Positions 13,201 through 18,606 of a stretch of 18,606 nt of DNA are shown here, one piece after another (position 1 is the stretch's first letter; the number at the start of each line of letters is the position of its first letter). The stretch is from JBOHWJ01 sp050736615. Its GTDB lineage: Bacteria; Desulfobacterota; Binatia; Binatales; Binataceae. The notes below the pieces were generated by a model. That model searched no databases. It was not told the DNA's origin and was given only the letters and a program-made list of their open reading frames with translations. A program made the position numbers and the translations under genes. The stretch covers positions 1 to 18,606 of the forward strand of contig JBOHWL010000065.1 of the NCBI GenBank assembly GCA_050736615.1, written 5' to 3'.

Positions 13201-13671
13201 ATGGCTGACGAGACCAGGGAAAATAAACCGGCCGCCGCAACGCCAGCAGCGGGCACGGCGCCAGCGGCACCCGCGCCCCGGCGGCGGCGCACTCGCCGCG
13301 CCGTGCCCGAAGGCGTCGCGCATGTGCATGCGACTTTCAACAACACGATCGTCACCATCACCGATCCGCAGGGCTTGGTGGTGGCATGGTCAAGCGCTGG
13401 TTCGGTTGGCTTTAAAGGATCGCGCAAAGGCACGCCGTTCGCGGCCCAGATGGCGGCTGAAGCGGCCGGGCGCAAGGTGGCCGAATTCGGCATGCGCTCG
13501 GTGATTGTCTACGTCAAAGGACCGGGTGGCGGGCGCGAATCGGCGGTGCGGGCGCTGCAATCCGCTGGCCTCAACGTGCAATCGATCAAAGACGTGACGC
13601 CGATTCCACATAATGGCTGCCGCCCGCCCAAGCGGCGCCGGGTCTTAACCGATTCGCGTAACGGCGCTTAA
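13201..13671 (+). CDS. rpsK: 30S ribosomal protein S11 (uS11) with Pro/Ala-rich N-terminal extension
   Basis: Platform protein next to the Shine-Dalgarno helix and E site. The core shows EGVAHVHATFNNTIVTITDP, SSAGSVGFKGSRKGTPFAAQ and the signature VTPIPHNGCRPPKRRRV at the C-terminus. At 156 residues it exceeds the usual 129: about 20 additional N-terminal residues rich in Ala and Pro (PAAATPAAGTAPAAPAP) precede the RRRRTRR segment. The ATG at 13201 follows a 72-base spacer; the nearest GGAG is about 15 bases upstream, so initiation may be weak or coupled. Confidence 0.96.
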   Translation: MADETRENKPAAATPAAGTAPAAPAPRRRRTRRAVPEGVAHVHATFNNTIVTITDPQGLVVAWSSAGSVGFKGSRKGTPFAAQMAAEAAGRKVAEFGMRSVIVYVKGPGGGRESAVRALQSAGLNVQSIKDVTPIPHNGCRPPKRRRVLTDSRNGA

Positions 13672-13683
13672 AGAGGTTAAAGC

Positions 13684-14310
13684 GTGGCAAGAAATCTAGG
13701 TCCGGTATGCCGCCTGTGTCGGCGCGAAGGGCTGAAGCTCTTTTTGAAGGGCGAACGCTGCTACACTGACAAGTGCGCAATTGAGCGGCGCAACTATCCG
13801 CCGGGAGCGCACGGGCAGGCGCGTACACGTTTTTCTGAATTCTCGATCCGATTGCGCGAAAAACAGAAAGTCAAACGGATTTATCGGCTGTTGGAAAAAC
13901 AGTTCGCGGAATATTTCGAGCAAGCCGAACGGATGCCTGGAATAACGGGTGAAAATCTGCTCGTGCTGCTCGAACGGCGGCTCGACAACGTGGTTTATCG
14001 GCTCGGCTTCGCCAGTTCGCTGGCGCAAGCGCGCCAGTTGGTACGGCACGGCCATATCGTGGTCGACGGCAAAGTGGTTACGATCCCGTCGTTCCTGCTG
14101 GCGGTTAATCAAGTCGTCGGAATCGGTGAGAAGAGCCGGCAAAAGAAAGTGATCGTCGAAGCCATGGAATTGGCACAACGCCGCGGCTTGCCGCCTTGGA
14201 TGACGCTCGAGCGCGAGCAGTTTCGTGGCGCGATGCGCGCTCTGCCGGCGCGTGCCGACCTGACCATGCCGATCAGCGAAAAGCTGATCGTCGAGCATTA
14301 CTCGCGCTAA
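13684..14310 (+). CDS. rpsD: 30S ribosomal protein S4 (uS4), zinc-binding form
   Basis: Primary 16S rRNA-binding protein and, in several bacteria, translational repressor of its operon. The 208-residue product begins MARNLGPVCRLCRREGLKLF and carries four cysteines, Cys9, Cys12, Cys26 and Cys31, the zinc knuckle of C+ S4. The S4 RNA-binding domain is seen as RLDNVVYRLGFASSLAQARQ, LVRHGHIVVDGKVVTIPS. Length is normal (E. coli 206). Start is GTG at 13684 with AGAGG nine bases upstream. It follows rpsK by 12 bases and precedes rpoA by 65. Confidence 0.97.
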   Translation: MARNLGPVCRLCRREGLKLFLKGERCYTDKCAIERRNYPPGAHGQARTRFSEFSIRLREKQKVKRIYRLLEKQFAEYFEQAERMPGITGENLLVLLERRLDNVVYRLGFASSLAQARQLVRHGHIVVDGKVVTIPSFLLAVNQVVGIGEKSRQKKVIVEAMELAQRRGLPPWMTLEREQFRGAMRALPARADLTMPISEKLIVEHYSR

Positions 14311-14335
14311 GAGGAATTGCCGGCAAGCCCGGGCT

Positions 14336-14358
14336 GAGACCCGAAGCAAAGCTGTCTC
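14336..14358 (+). other. Small hairpin in the rpsD-rpoA spacer
   Basis: GAGAC at 14336-14340 can pair with GTCTC at 14354-14358, and inside it AGC (14345-14347) with GCT (14351-14353) around an AAA loop, with a four-base bulge on one side. It ends 17 bases before the rpoA ATG, in a 65-base spacer where no clear Shine-Dalgarno sequence is seen. No T-run follows, so it is not an intrinsic terminator. It might influence rpoA translation or mRNA processing, or be chance. Confidence 0.3.
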
Positions 14359-14375
14359 CGGTAAAGTGCACCATT

Positions 14376-15401
14376 ATGCAGAATGATTGGCGTGATCTGA
14401 TCAAACCCAAAGCGGTGGATTTCGAGGAGAAGGAGTTGAGCCCGACTTACGGGCGGTTCTTCGCCGAGCCGCTGGAGCGGGGTTACGGAATCACGATCGG
14501 CAACGCGTTGCGCCGCATCTTGCTTTCCTCATTGCCGGGCTATGCCATCACGGCGGTGCGAAGCAAGGGTGTGTTGCACGAATTTTCGACCATACCCGGA
14601 ATTAAGGAGGACGTGACCGATATCGTCCTCAACTTAAAGGAGGTGCGGCTGCGCCTCCATGAGGGGGACCAGCTAACCGCCACGCTCAAGGCGAAGGGTG
14701 AGGCGGTGGTGACCGCGCGCGATATTACTGGTGGCGCAAGCCTCGAAGTCCTCACACCCGACCAGCATATCGCGACTCTCGATAAGGGCGCCGAGTTGGA
14801 TATGGAACTGGTGATCAAACGCGGGCGCGGCTACGTGCCGGCGGAACGCGGCGAAGATGAGGAGCCGATCGGTACGATTCGGCTCGATGCGATCTTCGCA
14901 CCGATCAAAAAGGTCAACTTCGTCGTGACCAACGCGCGCGTCGGCCAGCGCACTGACTATGACCGCCTCGCCCTTGAAATCTGGACCGATGGGTCGATTT
15001 CACCACGCGAGGCTTTGACGTACGCAGCGCGGGTGATTCGCGATCAGATGTCGATTTTCGCCGGTGTCGAGGAACAGGCGGAAATCGAAGTGGCGGGTGA
15101 GCGTGCGGAAATCCGTCCGGCCTTCAACGAATATCTCTATCGGCCGGTCGAGGGTCTGCCGATCTCGGTGCGGGCGTTCAACGGCCTGCAGAACGCCGAC
15201 ATTAAATATATCGGCGAGCTGGTGCAGCACACCGAACAAGATATGTTGAAGATCAAGAATTTCGGCCGTAAATCCCTCAATGAGATCAAGGAAGTTCTGA
15301 CCGACATGGGGCTTTCGCTCGGCATGCGGCTGGAGAATTTGCCCTCACGCGGCGAGCTTGACCGGATGTGGGAGGAACAGGAGCGGCGCGAATCGGCCTG
15401 A
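14376..15401 (+). CDS. rpoA: DNA-directed RNA polymerase subunit alpha
   Basis: Assembly platform of RNA polymerase and receiver of activator and UP-element contacts. The 341-residue product has the N-terminal dimerisation domain with GRFFAEPLERGYGITIGNAL, RRILLSSLPGYAI and STIPGIKEDVTDIVLNLKEV. A linker follows, then an intact C-terminal domain at about 262-322: ISVRAFNGLQNADIKYIGEL, NFGRKSLNEIKEVL and GLSLGMRLENLP. Arg266, Asn269 and Lys299 match the E. coli DNA-contact residues. The ATG at 14376 gives the family N-terminus MQNDWRDLIKPK; the frame is open upstream into rpsD but without similarity. A short acidic/basic tail ends the protein. Confidence 0.97.
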   Translation: MQNDWRDLIKPKAVDFEEKELSPTYGRFFAEPLERGYGITIGNALRRILLSSLPGYAITAVRSKGVLHEFSTIPGIKEDVTDIVLNLKEVRLRLHEGDQLTATLKAKGEAVVTARDITGGASLEVLTPDQHIATLDKGAELDMELVIKRGRGYVPAERGEDEEPIGTIRLDAIFAPIKKVNFVVTNARVGQRTDYDRLALEIWTDGSISPREALTYAARVIRDQMSIFAGVEEQAEIEVAGERAEIRPAFNEYLYRPVEGLPISVRAFNGLQNADIKYIGELVQHTEQDMLKIKNFGRKSLNEIKEVLTDMGLSLGMRLENLPSRGELDRMWEEQERRESA

Positions 15402-15433
15402 CCGGCCGGCTTGCGTCCGCGGAGATTGTACCG

Positions 15434-15880
15434 ATGCGTCACCTCAACCAGGGTCGAAAGCTCAACCGTACCTCGGCCCATCGCAAAGCTCTATTTCGCA
15501 ATCTGGTGCTGAGCCTGATTCGGCACGAGCGGCTCAAGACCACCGATGCGAAGGCCAAGGAATTACGCCGCTACGCCGACCGCATGGTTACGCTCGGAAA
15601 GCGCGGCGACCTCAGTGCGCGACGGCTCGCTTTCGCCTTCATGCAGTCGCGTGACGCGGTCAAGAAGCTGTTTGACGAAATCGCGCCGCGATTCAAAGAT
15701 CGCGCCGGCGGCTATACGCGGGTGGTCAAGTTTGGCACGCGACGCGGTGACGCCGCCCCGCTGTCGATTATCGAATTCACCGGCGAGAGCGAGGCCGGCG
15801 GGGCCAAAAAACGGCGTAAGAAGAAGCCCCCGCGAAAAGAGGAACAGCGCGGCGAACGCCGGGCCGCGGTCGGCGCCTGA
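15434..15880 (+). CDS. rplQ: 50S ribosomal protein L17 (bL17) with charged C-terminal tail
   Basis: Large-subunit protein near the tunnel exit and last gene of the alpha operon. The 148-residue product begins MRHLNQGRKLNRTSAHRKAL, continues FRNLVLSLIRHERLKTTDAK, and has GGYTRVVKFGTRRGDAAPLS at about 92-111. The core ends near residue 116; the remaining 32 residues are a tail with KKRRKKKPPRKEEQRGERR. Start ATG at 15434 has GGAG nine bases upstream; an in-frame ATG at 15368 lies inside rpoA. A strong terminator starts 46 bases after the stop. Confidence 0.96.
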   Translation: MRHLNQGRKLNRTSAHRKALFRNLVLSLIRHERLKTTDAKAKELRRYADRMVTLGKRGDLSARRLAFAFMQSRDAVKKLFDEIAPRFKDRAGGYTRVVKFGTRRGDAAPLSIIEFTGESEAGGAKKRRKKKPPRKEEQRGERRAAVGA

Positions 15881-15926
15881 GTCCGAGGCTCCAGACGCGG
15901 CCATAATCACGGCGGTATTGCCGCTC

Positions 15927-15969
15927 CGGGCGGTGACGGGAGATTCCTCCCGCCACCGCTCGTTATTTT
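15927..15969 (+). terminator. Factor-independent terminator of the ribosomal superoperon
   Basis: A 16-base left arm (15927-15942) pairs with a right arm (15947-15962) around the loop ATTC. Only one A-C mismatch (15936/15953) and one G-T pair (15929/15960) interrupt it; the stem is strongly GC-rich. TTATTTT follows at 15963-15969. This is the textbook arrangement on the + strand and ends the transcript that starts at or before tuf. The opposite strand has no matching T-run, so it appears one-directional. Confidence 0.85.
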
Positions 15970-16035
15970 CCGGGCGTGATTTGCGGCCAGCATCGCGGCC
16001 GCGACGCGTCGTGAATCGTTTGCCTGTTCCCGTTC

Positions 16036-16044
16036 TGATAAAAT
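16036..16044 (+). promoter_or_regulatory. Candidate extended -10 promoter for tldD-tldE
   Basis: TGATAAAAT fits an extended -10 element (TG, one base, then TAAAAT, one mismatch to TATAAT). No good -35 with 16-18 spacing is visible; TTGCCT at 16020-16025 is only 13 bases away. A start about seven bases after it would leave a leader of roughly 15 bases, which holds the purine-rich GAGGCGGGG ribosome binding region before the tldD ATG. The location right after a strong terminator supports an own promoter, but the call rests on one motif. Confidence 0.4.
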
Positions 16045-16065
16045 CGGTACGAGGCGGGGTTAACC

Positions 16066-17514
16066 ATGGCGAATGAATTGTCCAAGCCTGACAAGTTTTT
16101 CGTAAATCGGTTCGGTCTGAACGATCGCGCGCTCGAACATATTCTAGGCAGCGCGCTCGAACGCAAGGCCGATTATGCCGATCTTTATTTTGAATATCGC
16201 AACGCCGAAGGACTGGGCCTCGAGGAATCGATCGTAAATCACACCAGCAAAAGTGTCTCCCACGGCGTCGGCGTACGCGTCTGCGCCGAGGACCGGACTG
16301 GCTATGCCTACTCGGACGAAGTCACGGTCGACCGTATGCGGCTGGCGGCCGAGACCGCGCGCGCGATTGCGGACCAACGCGGAAACGAAATTGCCGCCGT
16401 TCACGTGGGTGAGCGGGTGCGCCGTCATGAATTGTACGCGTTGGCCAGCACGCCGCTCGAGGTGCCGCTCGAAGATCGGGCCGGTCTGCTTAAACGAATC
16501 GATGAGACCGCGCGCGCGGCCGATGGGCGCATCCGCAATGTGATGGCATCGTTCACGACCGAGCAAAAGATCGTGATGGTCGTCAACAGCGACGGCCAGC
16601 TTGCCGCCGACGTACAACCGCTGTGCCGGCTCAACGTCAGCGTAATTGCGGAGGACGGCACCAGCCGTCAGGCCGGCAGTTTCGGCGGCGGCGGCCGCGT
16701 CGAATACAACTACTTCCTCGAGCATGAGCGCTGGCGCGACTACACCATGAAGGCGGTCAGGCAGGCCCTCATCAATCTCGAAGCCGATGACGCGCCGGCG
16801 GGTGAGATGGTGGTGGTGCTGGGTCCAGGATGGCCCGGAATTCTGCTGCACGAGGCGATAGGCCACGGTCTTGAGGGTGATTTCAACCGCAAACAGGTTT
16901 CGGCCTTTTCCGGGCGCATCGGTCAGCAGGTCGCCAGTCCGCTTTGTACGGTAATTGACGATGGTACTATTCCGAATCGGCGCGGCAGCCTCAATGTGGA
17001 TGATGAAGGCACGCCGACCTCGCGTACGGTACTGATTGAAAAGGGCATCCTGCGCGGTTATTTGCAGGATCGGCTTAACGCCCGGCTGATGAGGATGGCG
17101 CCCACCGGCAACGGCCGGCGCGAAAGTTTTGCGCATGCGCCGATGCCGCGGATGACCAATACCTTCATGCTGCCGGGCGAGGCGGCTCCGGAAGATATCA
17201 TCAAGTCGGTCAAGCGCGGCCTTTACGCGGTCAGCTTCGGCGGCGGTCAGGTCGATATCACCAACGGTAAATTCGTCTTTTCCGCCAGCGAAGCCTACCT
17301 GATCGAGGACGGTCAGGTCACGCGACCGGTTAAGGGCGCGACGCTTATCGGCAACGGTCCTGACGTGCTCACGCGCGTTTCAATGGTGGGGCACGACCTT
17401 GAATTGGACTCCGGCGTCGGCACCTGTGGCAAGGATGGCCAGTCGGTGCCGGTCGGGGTCGGGCTGCCGACGGTCAGGATTGACGGAATCACGGTCGGCG
17501 GCACGCGCGTCTGA
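16066..17514 (+). CDS. tldD: Metalloprotease TldD
   Basis: Catalytic half of the TldD/TldE heterodimer, which cleaves unfolded or small peptides; in E. coli it matures microcin B17 and degrades the antitoxin CcdA. The 482-residue product (E. coli 481) has the metal motif HEAIGHGLEGDF with His262, Glu263 and His267, and the conserved late Cys454 in GVGTCGKDGQ, a likely third ligand. The N-terminal domain with YADLYFEYR and GVGVRV, the GSFGGGGRVEY segment and DDEGTPTSR are also typical. Start is the ATG at 16066 with GAGGCGGGG upstream. It has its own candidate promoter and is followed after 18 bases by tldE. The local substrate is unknown. Confidence 0.96.
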   Translation: MANELSKPDKFFVNRFGLNDRALEHILGSALERKADYADLYFEYRNAEGLGLEESIVNHTSKSVSHGVGVRVCAEDRTGYAYSDEVTVDRMRLAAETARAIADQRGNEIAAVHVGERVRRHELYALASTPLEVPLEDRAGLLKRIDETARAADGRIRNVMASFTTEQKIVMVVNSDGQLAADVQPLCRLNVSVIAEDGTSRQAGSFGGGGRVEYNYFLEHERWRDYTMKAVRQALINLEADDAPAGEMVVVLGPGWPGILLHEAIGHGLEGDFNRKQVSAFSGRIGQQVASPLCTVIDDGTIPNRRGSLNVDDEGTPTSRTVLIEKGILRGYLQDRLNARLMRMAPTGNGRRESFAHAPMPRMTNTFMLPGEAAPEDIIKSVKRGLYAVSFGGGQVDITNGKFVFSASEAYLIEDGQVTRPVKGATLIGNGPDVLTRVSMVGHDLELDSGVGTCGKDGQSVPVGVGLPTVRIDGITVGGTRV

Positions 17515-17518
17515 TTCA

Positions 17519-17526
17519 GGGGAGAG
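17519..17526 (+). promoter_or_regulatory. Strong ribosome binding site for tldE
   Basis: GGGGAGAG lies six bases before the ATG at 17533 in the 18-base tldD-tldE spacer. It fixes the start of tldE and indicates that the two subunits are made from one transcript. Confidence 0.7.
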
Positions 17527-17532
17527 ACTGCG

Positions 17533-18606
17533 ATGGCGGAAGTGGATACGGCGTTGGCCGAATGGGTTCTGGAGCAGGCGCGCAAACGCGGAGCCAGCGC
17601 CGCCGAAGTGTTATGCGTCAGCGCCGAGTCATTGGCTGCTGGGGTGCGGCTCGGGCAGGTCGAGAAGCTCAAGAGTTCGCGGGAACGGCGCCTCGGCGTG
17701 CGCATCTTTGTGGGGCAATCTTCTGCGACGGCGGCGACCGCCGAACTCGAGCGCGATAGACTCGAAGAATTCATCACTGAGACCGTCAAGCTCGCGGGCT
17801 TAACGGCTGCGGATCCGTGGTCCGGACTGCCGGAACCGGCACTTCAGGCGAATTCGTTCCCCGATTTGGACCTGGTTGATCCCGCCCACGGAATTGTTGA
17901 CGCGCACCATGCGCTCGAGATCGCGCGCCGGGCCGAGAACGCGGCGCTCGGATATGATCAGCGGCTCAAAAACTCGGAAGGGGCCGAATTCGATTCCGGC
18001 CGCTACAACGTCCTGTTTGTCAACAGCCAGGGATTTGCTGGCGGATACGCCGGCACCTCGTTCAGCCTGGGTGTCGCGCCCATCGCGCAAGACGATGGCG
18101 GCGCGATGCAACAGGGCCATTGGTACACCTCGAGCAGGCATTTCGATCAATTGGAAGATGCCGAAGCCGTAGGTATAACCGCGGCCAAACGCGCCTTGCG
18201 GCGGCTCGGCGCGCGCAAGATCAAAACCACGCGCGCCCCGGTGGTGTTCGATCCGGATATGGCAGCCTCTCTGCTAAGGGCGTTGGCGGGCGCGATTGCT
18301 GGTCCGGCGCTATACAAAAACGCGTCATTTCTGATGGGCAAGCTGGGCGATCAGGTAGCTCATTCATCCGTGACAATTTGGGACGACGGCTTGCGCAAGG
18401 GCGGCCTCGGGTCGAAGCCGTTCGACGGCGAAGGATTGCCGACCAATCGCAAGCAAGTGGTCGGACAGGGGGTGTTGAAGACCTACCTGCTCGACAGCTA
18501 TTCGGCTCGCAAGCTCAAGCTCAAGCCAACCGGCAACGCCTCGCGTTCGGTCGGCGACGCGCCGGGCGTCAGTCCCACCAACCTTAATTTAGAGCCGGGC
18601 GTGCGC
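17533..18606 (+). CDS. pmbA: TldE/PmbA family protein, partner of TldD (partial, 3' cut by window)
   Basis: The frame from the ATG at 17533 stays open for 358 codons to the last base; the usual length is near 450, so about 90 residues are missing. It begins MAEVDTALAEWVLEQARKRG and shows family features: GVRLGQVEKLKSSRERRLGV, FVNSQGFAGGYAGTSFSL, VVFDPDMAASLLRALAGAIA, then DDGLRKGGLGSKPFDGEGLP and LLDSYSARKLKLKPTGNASR. As expected for TldE it has no HExxxH metal motif; it forms the non-catalytic half of the heterodimer with TldD. It lies 18 bases after tldD, in one operon. What follows in the operon is not visible. Confidence 0.93.
   Translation, partial: MAEVDTALAEWVLEQARKRGASAAEVLCVSAESLAAGVRLGQVEKLKSSRERRLGVRIFVGQSSATAATAELERDRLEEFITETVKLAGLTAADPWSGLPEPALQANSFPDLDLVDPAHGIVDAHHALEIARRAENAALGYDQRLKNSEGAEFDSGRYNVLFVNSQGFAGGYAGTSFSLGVAPIAQDDGGAMQQGHWYTSSRHFDQLEDAEAVGITAAKRALRRLGARKIKTTRAPVVFDPDMAASLLRALAGAIAGPALYKNASFLMGKLGDQVAHSSVTIWDDGLRKGGLGSKPFDGEGLPTNRKQVVGQGVLKTYLLDSYSARKLKLKPTGNASRSVGDAPGVSPTNLNLEPGVR

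Noticed and set aside
14196..14375. In-frame upstream extension of rpoA inside rpsD
   Set aside because: It would add 60 residues before the family N-terminus and overlap rpsD by more than 100 bases; the ATG at 14376 gives the normal alpha length.
16002..16011. CGACGCGTCG palindrome upstream of tldD as an operator
   Set aside because: Ten-base palindromes are expected many times by chance in GC-rich sequence; no second copy or known operator match.
15546..16076. + strand frame spanning the end of rplQ, the terminator and the tldD start
   Set aside because: Out of frame with rplQ, Arg/Ser/Pro-rich shadow composition, and it would cross a strong terminator hairpin.
16144..17136. 330-codon open frame on the - strand opposite tldD
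   Set aside because: It is antisense to a secure tldD with intact catalytic residues; there is no binding site or motif to support it.

Overview
The window is a bacterial ribosomal-protein superoperon read entirely on the + strand, with every gene except the two at the window edges complete. It begins with the last 44 codons of an elongation factor Tu gene (end of a str operon). It then runs through the S10 (rpsJ to rpsQ), spc (rplN to secY, then adk-map-infA-rpmJ) and alpha (rpsM to rplQ) clusters with no break longer than about 100 bases. A strong factor-independent terminator closes the block at 15927-15969. After it comes a separate tldD-tldE (pmbA) pair, a metalloprotease and its partner; tldE runs off the right edge. 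I count 34 protein genes. I see no tRNA, rRNA, CRISPR array, insertion sequence, integrase or other sign of gene transfer. No stretch of more than 300 bases lacks a gene; the longest gap is 15881-16065.

Organism: GC-rich codons, frequent GTG/TTG starts, a fused str-S10-spc-alpha order, adk-map-infA between secY and rpmJ, and four-cysteine (zinc) forms of S14, L36, S4, L24 and adenylate kinase. The gene order excludes an E. coli-like gammaproteobacterium. An RpoA of normal length with an intact C-terminal domain, plus a linked TldD/TldE pair, would fit a deltaproteobacteria-related or candidate-phylum lineage (for example Desulfobacterota, Binatota or Methylomirabilota). The phylum cannot be fixed by reading alone.

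Layout: 1-135 tuf end; 180-5320 S10, L3, L4, L23, L2, S19, L22, S3, L16, L29, S17; 5352-9595 L14, L24, L5, S14, S8, L6, L18, S5, L30, L15; 9615-12724 SecY, Adk, Map, IF-1, L36; 12745-15880 S13, S11, S4, RNA polymerase alpha, L17; 15881-16065 terminator and candidate tldD promoter; 16066-18606 TldD and TldE. Stop/start overlaps (1, 4, 11, 14 and 17 bases) occur throughout, pointing to translational coupling and one long transcript. The products together build both ribosomal subunits, the Sec translocon pore, the initiating-methionine trimming enzyme, an initiation factor, adenylate homeostasis and the RNA polymerase assembly platform.

I found no clearly new biological system; most of the window is core housekeeping. 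The leads worth a second look are a perfect 11-bp inverted repeat inside rpsJ, low-complexity or charged tails on L5, S11, L17 and L4, a 101-base gap between rplB and rpsS in an otherwise tight operon, a small hairpin before rpoA, the absence of the usual autoregulatory leader positions, and the linkage of tldDE directly behind the ribosomal terminator.
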